Of a stretch of 43,166 nucleotides of DNA, positions 15,384 through 24,120 are shown piece after piece (positions within the stretch are counted from its first letter, which is position 1; every line of letters starts with the position of its first letter). The translations under genes were made by a program, and so were the position numbers. Source of the DNA: Bacteroidota bacterium (GTDB taxonomy: Bacteria; Bacteroidota; Bacteroidia; Chitinophagales; Chitinophagaceae); contig JABDAN010000019.1 in assembly GCA_013289175.1 (NCBI GenBank), positions 1 to 43,166 of the forward strand, given 5' to 3'. The notes under the pieces are model-generated. The model did not search any database, was not told where the DNA came from, and worked only from the letters and a program-made list of their open reading frames with translations.

Positions 15384-16961
15384 CTATTTATACTGAGGAA
15401 TCAGCTCATTGGCCAGATGAACCGTCTTACGAATCGACTCATCGGTGAGGTTCCCTTTTTTAAATTCAGCCAGCACCTCCGGCAGTTTATTATCCATTTC
15501 CATCAGGAAATGTTCTTCGAATGCTTTGACCTTGTTTACGCGGACTTCACGCAGCAGACCTTGCGTTCCCAAATAGATGATCGCCACCTGTTTTTCAACG
15601 GCCACCGGCGCATATTGGGGCTGTTTGAGGATTTCCACATTTCTGGCTCCCTTATCCAGTACGAGCTTGGTGGTGGCATCCAGGTCCCCGCCGAATTTGG
15701 AAAACGCTTCCATTTCCCGGTACAGGGCTTGATCCAGTTTGAGGGTACCCGCCACTTTTTTCATGGATTTGATCTGCGCATTGCCACCGACGCGGCTTAC
15801 AGAAATTCCCACATTGATGGCCGGACGAATACCGGCATTGAATAAATTTCCTTCCAGAAATATCTGACCGTCCGTAATGGAAATCACATTGGTTGGAATA
15901 TAAGCCGATACGTCCCCCGCCTGGGTTTCAATGATGGGAAGGGCTGTAAGAGAACCGCCTCCCTTTACTTTGTTTTTCAAACATTCCGGCAGATCGTTCA
16001 TATCTTTTGCGACATGATCATCTGATATCACTTTGGCTGCGCGTTCCAGCAAGCGGCTATGCAGATAGAACACGTCGCCCGGATAGGCTTCTCTTCCCGG
16101 AGGACGGCGGAGCAGCAGGGAGACTTCCCGGTATGCTACGGCTTGTTTGGAAAGATCGTCGTAGATGATAAGCGCCGGACGACCCGTATCGCGGAAATAC
16201 TCTCCGATCGCCGCCCCTGCAAAAGGCGCATAAAACTGAAGCGGAGCCGGATCAGAAGCTGAAGCAGCTACGATCACGGTATATTCCATCGCACCGTTCT
16301 CGGTCAGGGTCTGCATGATACCGGCAATGGTAGATGCTTTCTGTCCAATCGCTACATAAATACAATAAACCGGTTTACCGGCTTTGAAAAATTCTTTCTG
16401 GTTGATAATCGTATCCACAGCAATGGCCGTTTTACCGGTTTGCCGATCACCAATGATCAATTCGCGTTGTCCGCGTCCGATGGGGATCATCGCATCAATG
16501 GCTTTGATACCTGTTTGAAGGGGTTCTTTCACCGGTTCACGAAAGATGACACCTGGTGCTTTGCGCTCCAGGGGCATTTCATAACTTTCTCCCACGAGGG
16601 GTCCCTTTCCGTCAATGGGTTGACCCAGTGTATTGACAACCCTGCCCACCATGCTCTCATATACTTTGATGGAGGCAATTTTTCCGGTACGACGGACCTT
16701 GGCTCCTTCTTTGATTTCGCCGGAATCTCCCATGAGTACCACACCCACATTGTCTTCTTCCAGGTTCAAGGCAATGGCGCGGGTCCCGTTTTCAAATTCA
16801 ACCAGCTCTCCGCTGCTTACATTGTTCAGACCATATACACGGGCGATTCCATCACCCACCTGTAGTACCGTTCCTACCTCTTCCATATCAGCGGCTACAT
16901 TGAAGTTGCCCAGCTGCTGTCGGAGGATCGCTGAAATTTCATCTGGTTTAATATCTGCCAT
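15384..16961 (-). CDS. atpA: ATP synthase F1 subunit alpha AtpA
   Basis: The non-catalytic nucleotide-binding subunit of the F1 hexamer, at the cytoplasmic face of the membrane. The 525 residues are normal length. The N-terminal beta-barrel has [16 protein letters not shown], the Walker A loop GDRQTGKT is at residues 171-178, and the alpha signature [14 protein letters not shown] follows around residue 380. The ATG at 16961 gives the usual N-terminal helix (ISAILRQQL). It is the last gene of atpB-E-F-H-A; a terminator follows at once, so atpG, expected next in many operons, is absent here. The spacing from atpH is 35 bases. Confidence 0.98.
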   Translation of the reverse strand: MADIKPDEISAILRQQLGNFNVAADMEEVGTVLQVGDGIARVYGLNNVSSGELVEFENGTRAIALNLEEDNVGVVLMGDSGEIKEGAKVRRTGKIASIKVYESMVGRVVNTLGQPIDGKGPLVGESYEMPLERKAPGVIFREPVKEPLQTGIKAIDAMIPIGRGQRELIIGDRQTGKTAIAVDTIINQKEFFKAGKPVYCIYVAIGQKASTIAGIMQTLTENGAMEYTVIVAASASDPAPLQFYAPFAGAAIGEYFRDTGRPALIIYDDLSKQAVAYREVSLLLRRPPGREAYPGDVFYLHSRLLERAAKVISDDHVAKDMNDLPECLKNKVKGGGSLTALPIIETQAGDVSAYIPTNVISITDGQIFLEGNLFNAGIRPAINVGISVSRVGGNAQIKSMKKVAGTLKLDQALYREMEAFSKFGGDLDATTKLVLDKGARNVEILKQPQYAPVAVEKQVAIIYLGTQGLLREVRVNKVKAFEEHFLMEMDNKLPEVLAEFKKGNLTDESIRKTVHLANELIPQYK

Positions 16962-16996
16962 AAGATCTGTTTATAAAAAATGGATGAGGGATCCTT

Positions 16997-17560
16997 TTAC
17001 CGGATCCGGTATATGAAATCGTTGTTGGAAAATTGTTTCTTAATATTGGCTAGGTCGTAAGCGATACTGACGTCTACTCTTTTGCCGTCGGCTTCCAGGA
17101 TAAATCCGCCGATAATTTTTTCGTCCACCAGGCTTTCCAGCTCCACTTCTTTCATTGCACTGGCTGCTTTGATCTTGCTAATGATGGAATTTTTCACGTC
17201 TTCTCCGATGGCTACTGCCGTAGTCAGCGTAACGTGATGGATGCCTTTAAACTCTTTATACTGTTCGATGAATGCCCATACGATATCCGGCAGAAATCTT
17301 TCCCTGCCCTTTTGAATCAATAAGCGGTTAAAGGCGCCCGATATGGGGTCCGTATGAGCGGCGGTCACTGCATCCAGCACTTTGAGTTTTTTATCCCCGG
17401 GAATGACCGGGCTTTTCAGAACGGTAACCAGTTCGGAACTGGACCGCATCAGGTCCTGCAAATACAACATGTTTTTATAGACCGTTTCCAGCTGATCTTT
17501 TTCTCTACTGAGATCGATCAAAGATTTTGCATAACGGGCGGCCAACCTGGGATTCATCAT
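16997..17560 (-). CDS. atpH: ATP synthase F1 subunit delta AtpH
   Basis: Delta joins the top of the F1 hexamer to the b stalk. The 187-residue length is normal. The N-terminal helical domain opens with NPRLAARYAKSLIDLSREK, and the C-terminal signature is the segment VDEKIIGGFILEADGKRVDV (positions about 145-164), typical of OSCP/delta. Two adjacent ATG codons (17560 and 17557) are possible starts. It lies between atpF (47 bases) and atpA (35 bases) on the same strand. Confidence 0.95.
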   Translation of the reverse strand: MMNPRLAARYAKSLIDLSREKDQLETVYKNMLYLQDLMRSSSELVTVLKSPVIPGDKKLKVLDAVTAAHTDPISGAFNRLLIQKGRERFLPDIVWAFIEQYKEFKGIHHVTLTTAVAIGEDVKNSIISKIKAASAMKEVELESLVDEKIIGGFILEADGKRVDVSIAYDLANIKKQFSNNDFIYRIR

Positions 17561-17607
17561 ATCGCGCGCATTGGGGGATTAGGAAGTGAACGCATTCAAT
17601 TTCCCAA

Positions 17608-18102
17608 TCAGTTTAATTTAACCTCTTCGGCTAGTTGTTTAATATAGGTTTCCTGCTGTGATTTATTTTCCAGCTGACGCCGAAGGATTTTCTCAGATAC
17701 CTCCACCACCAGTACACCGATCTGATTTTTTACTTCTGTTATGGCTGCCATTTTTTGTTGTTCAATGGCTGTCCGGGCATCCTGGATGATCTTTCCGGCT
17801 TCTGCTTTCGCGTGGTCCTTGGCTTCATTGATGATTTTATCCTTTGTGTCGCGGGCTTCCTTGAGCATCGTCGCTCTTTCTTCACGGGCTTGGGCCAGCA
17901 ACGCCTCGTTTTCGCTTTTCAGCTGTGCCATTTCTGCCTTCACCCGCTCGGCCGTGGCCAGGGCATCGGTGATACCGGCCTCTCTTTCTCTTAACCCCTT
18001 TACAATGGCCGGCCAGGCGAACTTTCCAAGCAGGAAAAAGACCACCAGAAAAGCCAGCAGGGTCCATATCAATAAACCAAATTCGGGGAGAAGTAACTTC
18101 AT
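17608..18102 (-). CDS. atpF: ATP synthase Fo subunit b AtpF
   Basis: Peripheral stalk subunit: one N-terminal membrane helix (about residues 5-27, FGLLIWTLLAFLVVFFLLGKFAWP) written here only as its range and type, followed by a long charged coiled coil to residue 164. The Ala/Glu/Lys-rich heptad pattern (ATAERVKAEMAQLKSENEAL) fits the b dimer that holds F1 against rotation. It is preceded by a 104-base spacer containing a perfect hairpin, which separates it from atpE. Confidence 0.95.
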   Translation of the reverse strand: MKLLLPEFGLLIWTLLAFLVVFFLLGKFAWPAIVKGLREREAGITDALATAERVKAEMAQLKSENEALLAQAREERATMLKEARDTKDKIINEAKDHAKAEAGKIIQDARTAIEQQKMAAITEVKNQIGVLVVEVSEKILRRQLENKSQQETYIKQLAEEVKLN

Positions 18103-18152
18103 AACCGATACATATTTTAGAATCTTACGAAAAGAAAACCATTCATTTAAAA

Positions 18153-18189
18153 TAACTGCATCCGCCGCCCTTTGCTTTGGATGCAGTTA
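18153..18189 (-). other. Intercistronic hairpin between atpE and atpF
   Basis: TAACTGCATCC (18153-18163) and GGATGCAGTTA (18179-18189) form a perfect 11-bp stem with a 15-base loop, 18 bases downstream of the atpE stop. After the stem the minus strand reads TTTTAAATG, a weak T-tract. It could act as an mRNA stabiliser or partial terminator. Confidence 0.8.
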
Positions 18190-18206
18190 AACTGCCTGCA
18201 ATGAGA

Positions 18207-18467
<261 letters not shown>

Positions 18468-18485
18468 TTAAGTGAAAAAAAACTA

Positions 18486-19652
18486 TTAAGCCAACATGGC
18501 ATCGTGGTCTTGCCCGTCGTGTTTGTGTTCCTTCCCTTCAATCGCCTGGCCAATAAATACAGCGGTCAGCATGGTAAAAATAAAAGCCTGTAAAAACGCC
18601 ACCAGCACTTCGATCAGATAGATAAAAATGGTAAAGGCGATGGAAAAAGGTGCCGTACCCCATCCGGCATATTTGTTCATGTTCCCAAAAATAAATATCA
18701 GGGAAATCAGACAAATGATAATGATATGACCCGCGACCATATTGGCAAACAACCGGATGATGAGGGCAAAAGGTTTGATGAACACACTGATAAATTCGAC
18801 CGGAACCAGGATGAATTTTACGCCCAGGGGAACCCCCGGCGGATTGAAAATATGTCCCCAGTAATGTCCGTCAGTACTGAAAAGGATGACTACAAAGGCG
18901 ATAATACCGAGCACGGCCGTAAAGGCAATATTTCCAGTTACGTTGGCTGAACCCGGAATCAATCCAATAATATTATTAATCAGGATGAAAAAAAAGATCG
19001 TTAGCAAAAAGGGCAGGTACCGGGCATACCGGCTTCCCAGATTCGGTTTGGCAACTTCATCTCTTACAAAGGTGATGACCGGTTCGATCAAACTCTGCGA
19101 TCCCTTTGGTGCCGAAACGACTCCCTGTCCTTGCTTATACTTTTTTGCAATCGCCAGCATGACCCACAGAAAAAGAATCAGGGCGATGAGCATCTGCACC
19201 ACATTGCGGGTCATGGAAACATCGTAGATTTTTACGGCGGGATCAATGGCTCCGTTTTCACCGACGGCCACGATGTCTTGGGCAAAATATTTGGTCGGAT
19301 CCAGTTTAAGCTCCGCAATTTTTTCGTTGGTGAGCATCATGTAACCATCGTAGCTTTCCTGCCCATGGTGAAACCGGGAAGACATGAATGCACTCCAGCC
19401 TCTTTGTTTGGAATATAAGATAACCGGCAGGGGAATCGAGATGGGGTGTAGCTGGCCGTTCTCCTTCACGATATCGATGATGTGAAAATCGTGGCTGTTC
19501 AATACATGGCCGAAGATGATTTCTTTTGCGTCAAAGGTCTTTTTTACGCCGCTGCGGGTACTGTCTTCCTGGGCGAACACTCCATTGAAAAAAGACAGCA
19601 AAAAAACGCTGAAAACCGCTACCAATAAAGATTTGAACCTTCCTGAAACCAT
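18486..19652 (-). CDS. atpB: ATP synthase Fo subunit a AtpB with N-terminal extension
   Basis: Subunit a forms the ion half-channels against the c ring. The product is 388 residues, about 120 longer than E. coli subunit a. The extra N-terminus begins with a signal-like segment (residues 8-28, ending NGVFAQ) and a predicted soluble region to about residue 150; the core follows with GLIPGSANVTGN and the essential Arg in ALIIRLFANMVAGH. A C-terminal His-rich tail (KEHKHDGQDHD) closes it. Extended AtpB is common in Bacteroidota; the extension's role is not known to me. It is the first gene of the operon, with an exact promoter 20 bases upstream. Confidence 0.96.
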   Translation of the reverse strand: MVSGRFKSLLVAVFSVFLLSFFNGVFAQEDSTRSGVKKTFDAKEIIFGHVLNSHDFHIIDIVKENGQLHPISIPLPVILYSKQRGWSAFMSSRFHHGQESYDGYMMLTNEKIAELKLDPTKYFAQDIVAVGENGAIDPAVKIYDVSMTRNVVQMLIALILFLWVMLAIAKKYKQGQGVVSAPKGSQSLIEPVITFVRDEVAKPNLGSRYARYLPFLLTIFFFILINNIIGLIPGSANVTGNIAFTAVLGIIAFVVILFSTDGHYWGHIFNPPGVPLGVKFILVPVEFISVFIKPFALIIRLFANMVAGHIIIICLISLIFIFGNMNKYAGWGTAPFSIAFTIFIYLIEVLVAFLQAFIFTMLTAVFIGQAIEGKEHKHDGQDHDAMLA

Positions 19653-19671
19653 GCGGTATCTAATTTTGGCG

Positions 19672-19702
19672 CAAAGATAAGGGTCGGGGGGGTGATTTTC
19701 AA
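19672..19702 (-). promoter_or_regulatory. Promoter of the ATP synthase operon
   Basis: On the minus strand TTG (complement of 19700-19702), 20 bases, TATCTTTG (complement of 19672-19679): exact consensus and spacing. The leader to the atpB ATG at 19652 is about 13 bases. Confidence 0.8.
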
Positions 19703-19860
19703 ACGATTTTTAAGCCCCGGAAAATACCCGAATCGATGGAGCCAACTCCAAGAAACCGCTTGATCCCCCGAGGGCAAAGGATAAAAAAATTGCTGATTTT
19801 ATTGCTTAGTTATGAAGCAGTTAAGGGAAAATAATCTGATAACGAGGGATGGATCAGTGA

Positions 19861-21663
19861 TCAAATTTTTTCGAATTGCATCTGATGCAGCCGGAAGTAA
19901 AATCCTTCCTTTTCCATCAGCTCATCATGGGTGCCGATTTCCCTGATTTCACCCTTGTCCAGGACCATGATCTTGCTGGCCCGACGGATGGTGCTCAGGC
20001 GGTGGGCGATGACGATCGAGGTCCGCCCGGAGATCAGCTTACCGATGGCTTCCTGGATAAGTTTTTCCGACTCCGTATCCACCGAGGAAGTGGCTTCGTC
20101 CAAAATCAAAATGGAAGGGTCAAAGAGCAGGGCCCGGATAAAAGAAAGCAACTGACGCTGACCCAGGGACAATGTATTTCCGCGCTCCATCACATCGTAG
20201 TCGTAACCACCCGGGAGCCGGAGAATAAATTCATGCATGCCGATGAGTTTGGCAGCCTGTTCGACCCGTTCAAAAGAGATGTCCTTGTTGCGCAGGGTAA
20301 TATTGTCCAGGATAGAGCCGGAAAAAAGATATACATCCTGTAATACGACCCCGATCGAAGAACGAAGGGCATCGAGTTTATAGGATTCAACCAGCCGGTC
20401 ATCGATCCATATCCTGCCTTTCTGGACCGGATAAAGCCGGTTGAGCAGACTGATGATAGATGTTTTACCGCTGCCCGTGTGTCCCACAATGGCCAGGGTT
20501 TCTCCGGGTTCAATGAGAAAGGAAATATTCCTGAGCACCCATCGTTCGTCGTTGTAGGCGAAAAAAACCTGGTCGAAAGCCACTTTGCCTTTCAGCTTCC
20601 CGGGAGCGAGGGTTCCTTCATCGGGCATCTGATCGGGGTTATCAAGCACCCTGAAAATCCGTTCGCTGGCCACCATGCCCATTTGCAGGGTATTGAATTT
20701 ATCGGCAATCAGCCGCAGGGGCCTGAAAAGCAAATTGAGCCACAGGGTGAAGCTTACGATGAGGGCCGGCACGCCCGAAATCTGTTTTCCGGGAATGTGT
20801 AAAACATGACTGGCTGCATACCAGACAAAAAGTCCCGTAGAAAAAGCCAGCACGATTTCGACGATGGGGAAAAATACGGAATAGGCGAAGATGGCTTTGA
20901 TGTTGGCATTGCGGTGTTCGCGATTGATTTTTCTAAAACTTTTATATTCCCGGTCTTCGGCTGCGAAAGCCTGGACTACTTGCATGCCGGTAATGTGTTC
21001 CTGTACAAACGCATTGAGGGCAGCCACGGCATTGCGTACCCGGATAAAGGACCGGTTGACGGCTTCTTTAAAGAAATAAGTAGCCAGAATCAAGATCGGA
21101 AACGGAATGAGGCAGATCAAGGTCAGCTGCCAGTTGATCCAAAACATCACACCCAAAACCGAAATAATCGAAAGCAGGTCAGAAACAATGGGGATCAGGC
21201 CCTCTGAAAAGATATCGTTGATGGCTTCAATATCGTTGATGGTCCGGGTTGTAAGGGTGCCAATGGGTGTCTTATCGAACTGCGCCAGATTGAGCGAAAG
21301 CACTTTTCTGTAAACAGTAATCCGCAGGTCTTTTACCACGGTTTGTCCAAGCCAGGCGGTGATATAGGAAAAATAAAAACGCAAGGCTGTTTCAATCAGC
21401 AAAAGTCCGATTTGAAGCATCGTAACATAAAAGATCATCTGAACCATGCGGTCCTGTACCCCGAGGTTTCCGTTCAATCCACCCTGGATATAAGAATTAA
21501 CGGTATACTGGATCAGCAAAGGTCGAATGGGTGTGATGATCGCCAGCAGAAAGGATAAACTGATGGATTGATTGAAAGATTTTTTGTAGGGTCTTGTATA
21601 TTGTAAAACCCTGCGCAGCTGAGTGAAATCGAAAATTTTTTTCCTTAGGGACTGTTCAGACAT
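19861..21663 (-). CDS. ABC exporter, fused membrane and ATPase domains (MsbA/MdlB type)
   Basis: A 600-residue half-transporter that would work as a dimer in the inner membrane. Residues 30-340 form a six-helix type I exporter domain. The ATPase domain has Walker A GHTGSGKT (394-401), Q-loop Gln442, signature LSLGQ (498-502), Walker B ILILDE (518-523) and H-loop His554, all intact. There is no N-terminal C39 peptidase domain, so it is not a classic bacteriocin processor. The substrate could be a lipid, peptide or drug; the sequence does not decide. It starts 24 bases after the stop of the 739-residue protein gene, which makes co-transcription likely. The ATP synthase operon downstream has its own promoter. 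Confidence 0.93.
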   Translation of the reverse strand: MSEQSLRKKIFDFTQLRRVLQYTRPYKKSFNQSISLSFLLAIITPIRPLLIQYTVNSYIQGGLNGNLGVQDRMVQMIFYVTMLQIGLLLIETALRFYFSYITAWLGQTVVKDLRITVYRKVLSLNLAQFDKTPIGTLTTRTINDIEAINDIFSEGLIPIVSDLLSIISVLGVMFWINWQLTLICLIPFPILILATYFFKEAVNRSFIRVRNAVAALNAFVQEHITGMQVVQAFAAEDREYKSFRKINREHRNANIKAIFAYSVFFPIVEIVLAFSTGLFVWYAASHVLHIPGKQISGVPALIVSFTLWLNLLFRPLRLIADKFNTLQMGMVASERIFRVLDNPDQMPDEGTLAPGKLKGKVAFDQVFFAYNDERWVLRNISFLIEPGETLAIVGHTGSGKTSIISLLNRLYPVQKGRIWIDDRLVESYKLDALRSSIGVVLQDVYLFSGSILDNITLRNKDISFERVEQAAKLIGMHEFILRLPGGYDYDVMERGNTLSLGQRQLLSFIRALLFDPSILILDEATSSVDTESEKLIQEAIGKLISGRTSIVIAHRLSTIRRASKIMVLDKGEIREIGTHDELMEKEGFYFRLHQMQFEKI

Positions 21664-21687
21664 CTGAGCAAAGTTGCGAAGATTTAT

Positions 21688-23907
21688 TTAATCTTCTTCG
21701 CCCATGGCATTGCGGTAGGCCTTGATAAAAATTACACCCAGGTTTTTATAAGGTGGAATATAATCTTCAAAGCGATCCCGGGCCACCGGATCGCGGCTGA
21801 ATCGTTCGGTCAGTGACTTCCACATCGGCAACCAGTCTACATTGGTCCCTGCCAGCAGATCGTTGTTGATTGCCTGCAGAATGGGTTCATTGACGGATTT
21901 GGTTCCCACCTGCTTGGAAGAAATAATGTGGGCGTCGGGACTAATGCTCAACACTTCACTTAAATTATTGTAACCGCCGCAGGAACCCAGGATGACAATT
22001 TTTGCCGAAGGCTGGATTTGTTTGAGGCTATAACGAACATGATAGCTGTGACCACGGTGGATATATATGGTGGGCTGTAGTTTATTGTCGTATAGATAAT
22101 CGGCCAGGTGATGCTGGGCTTTGTCGTCGGGATCGTCTTCTCCGTATAAAGGCCGGTTGGCAAAAATCCATACCGGTTTTCCCTTGAGGGACTGGATCAT
22201 CACCCATTCATTGGTCGGATTCACGGTAATTTTCCATTCCGGTCTTTTCAGAAACAAACGCAGAAAATCCTGATAGGAATTCTGCCCGTCCTTGTCTTCG
22301 TCGCCATAGAAAAAAACCTGTTGTATGACCCGGCCGCTGTCATCTTTCAGGGAATCATAACTCACCGTATAAACCGGCGGTATGCCCAGCTTGGCCGAAA
22401 GGTCAATCTGGTTGGTGGTATCGGCCGATTCAAAAAGGGCTTCCATCAAATGATAAATTACCGTACCCCTTTTGTCGCTGTTGAGCATATTTCTTTTGTA
22501 ATTCCATTTGACCTCATTCAATACAAAGGCAGCCAGGGAAGGATTTTTGTCAAAAATGCTGCTATAGGAATCGGCCACGTCCACAGCGTCTTCTTCGTTG
22601 GCTCTTTCCAGTCCGATGATAAAGGCTTTCATGATCGTAGCGGCGTTGTCCTTATCCATGGTACCCAGAAAATTATCGAGCTTGTTGTAAGCGGCAGCCA
22701 TCTTGATGAACTTCCTGAAATAATCGCCGTGCATTTCCATGATCAGGCTGTCACCCCGCGGCACCGTCATGCGCTGGAAAATACGATCGTATACCCCCAG
22801 ATAACTGGACGTATAAATTTCATCCTCACTGAGTACAACCAGGTAATAAAGTTCAGCCGGACTCAAGGGATCGAGGATTTTAAATCGGATGGAAGCCGGC
22901 TTATCATGCAGGGCGTTGATCTCGCGCACAAATACATCTTTTCCTTTGCTGGTAAGCATGCTGGTAAGCGCTTCCATTTCCAGGGCCGTATCAAACAAGG
23001 GCGGCAGCATGCGCGCAGCATAGTCTAGCCGTGTCTGCACCAGCAATTTGTAATAAAGCAGGTTGTCCTCCTTCACTTTGTTGATGTCCTCCAGGGTGAT
23101 CCGGTGATTGATCAGGTTATCTAGAAAAGGCAAATAAAGCTGGCCGCTTTTGCTGGAGGCAATCCTACCCACCATACTGACCAGAGAATCTGAACTGATG
23201 CGGATCCTGGTCGCCAGCACCGTATTGCCGGAAGCATAGTCATACAATTTGCGGATATTTTTTCTGCCCCCGGTGATGATCAGACTGTCTGCAAATGGCA
23301 GGTCGGGATTGGCCGTGAGAATCGTGAAAATATCTTCGGGATGCAATTCCGCATACTTACGAATCAGCAGGATGCGTGAATTTTTTACACCAGGGTTCTC
23401 TACCGGTAATAAGAAACATTCCACCAGGATCTTACCCACCCCGTAAGAGTTGACAGCGATCACCGGTTCAATGCTACGATTGTGCTGGTCCAGCTCCATG
23501 GCTTTGACAAAAGCATCAAAAAGTGCCGGGGCCATCGAAGGCGGGTAGTCTTTTTTCCTGAAATTATTGTTGTAGCCCCGGATCATGGTCTCCAAAGACC
23601 GCAGGTTCTTGATTTTCATCTGACCGGAGAGTGTGGAATCGGTTTCAATCTGTTCCTGCAACAAATCCACCTGTCTGATCATGACATCTGCGATCTGCAG
23701 GTTGATGTTGTCGTCTTTGGAAACCTGGATGATGTCGTCGGGTTTACCGTCCAGAGCCAGGAGCCGTTTTTGCTCTTTATCGATGTTATCGTGCCATAGT
23801 TTTCGTTCCTGCTGGATCTTAAAAGGGGGATTGGCTGTTTGCGCTATCAGGGGGCCGGCAAACAAAAACAAAAAAGGTATAAGGAGAAAACGGATAAATT
23901 TGTTCAT
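21688..23907 (-). CDS. Large secreted protein of unknown function with possible clan CD-like His/Cys motif
   Basis: The 739-residue product has a signal peptide (residues 1-22, ending PLIAQ). Residues 25-500 look helical and match no family I recognise. The C-terminal third changes to alternating beta/alpha: VFFYGDEDKDG (about 530), EWVMIQSLKGKPVWIFANRP (566-585), PTIYIHRGHSYH (612-623) and AKIVILGSCGGYNN (634-647). A hydrophobic strand ending in His-x-Gly/Gly-His (H617, H620) followed by a strand ending in Ser-Cys-Gly (C643) resembles the catalytic layout of clan CD peptidases (caspase, gingipain, CHAT). This is pattern reading only, and the His-Cys spacing of 23-26 residues is short for the clan. 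A conserved-looking SKQVGTKSVNEP follows. It is the first gene before the ABC exporter. Confidence 0.75.
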   Translation of the reverse strand: MNKFIRFLLIPFLFLFAGPLIAQTANPPFKIQQERKLWHDNIDKEQKRLLALDGKPDDIIQVSKDDNINLQIADVMIRQVDLLQEQIETDSTLSGQMKIKNLRSLETMIRGYNNNFRKKDYPPSMAPALFDAFVKAMELDQHNRSIEPVIAVNSYGVGKILVECFLLPVENPGVKNSRILLIRKYAELHPEDIFTILTANPDLPFADSLIITGGRKNIRKLYDYASGNTVLATRIRISSDSLVSMVGRIASSKSGQLYLPFLDNLINHRITLEDINKVKEDNLLYYKLLVQTRLDYAARMLPPLFDTALEMEALTSMLTSKGKDVFVREINALHDKPASIRFKILDPLSPAELYYLVVLSEDEIYTSSYLGVYDRIFQRMTVPRGDSLIMEMHGDYFRKFIKMAAAYNKLDNFLGTMDKDNAATIMKAFIIGLERANEEDAVDVADSYSSIFDKNPSLAAFVLNEVKWNYKRNMLNSDKRGTVIYHLMEALFESADTTNQIDLSAKLGIPPVYTVSYDSLKDDSGRVIQQVFFYGDEDKDGQNSYQDFLRLFLKRPEWKITVNPTNEWVMIQSLKGKPVWIFANRPLYGEDDPDDKAQHHLADYLYDNKLQPTIYIHRGHSYHVRYSLKQIQPSAKIVILGSCGGYNNLSEVLSISPDAHIISSKQVGTKSVNEPILQAINNDLLAGTNVDWLPMWKSLTERFSRDPVARDRFEDYIPPYKNLGVIFIKAYRNAMGEED

Positions 23908-23932
23908 AGATTAGGAGTCCACCCCCATTAAA

Positions 23933-23962
23933 CAAAAATACAGCCAAATATGGGATACACAA
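23933..23962 (-). promoter_or_regulatory. Promoter of the 739-residue protein / ABC exporter operon
   Basis: On the minus strand TTG (complement of 23960-23962), 19 bases, TATTTTTG (complement of 23933-23940): exact consensus. The start codon is 25 bases further at 23907. Confidence 0.7.
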
Positions 23963-23963
23963 C

Positions 23964-23994
23964 AGGGTTGACCATCGTCCTGGAAGGGTTGACC
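23964..23994. repeat. Two identical 10-bp direct repeats upstream of a promoter
   Basis: AGGGTTGACC occurs at 23964-23973 and 23985-23994, exactly 21 bp apart, two helical turns. The near copy ends one base upstream of the -33 TTG of the leftward promoter (23960-23962). The arrangement fits an activator dimer binding next to polymerase. Confidence 0.75.
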
Positions 23995-24096
23995 CCGTAA
24001 GGTTTACCGGGTGATCGGACAGGTGCTAAAAGGGAAATACCATATTAAAAAATTGTAAACTCAAGCATTTCTACCCTCCTGACGCCATATTTCGAT

Positions 24097-24104
24097 TAGG
24101 TTTG
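24097..24104 (+). promoter_or_regulatory. Possible -7 box for the response regulator gene
   Basis: TAGGTTTG matches TAnnTTTG and lies 16 bases before the ATG at 24121, similar to short leaders elsewhere in this window. No TTG is present at the normal upstream spacing, so it might need an activator. Confidence 0.4.
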
Positions 24105-24120
24105 CGTAAATTTTTTATTA

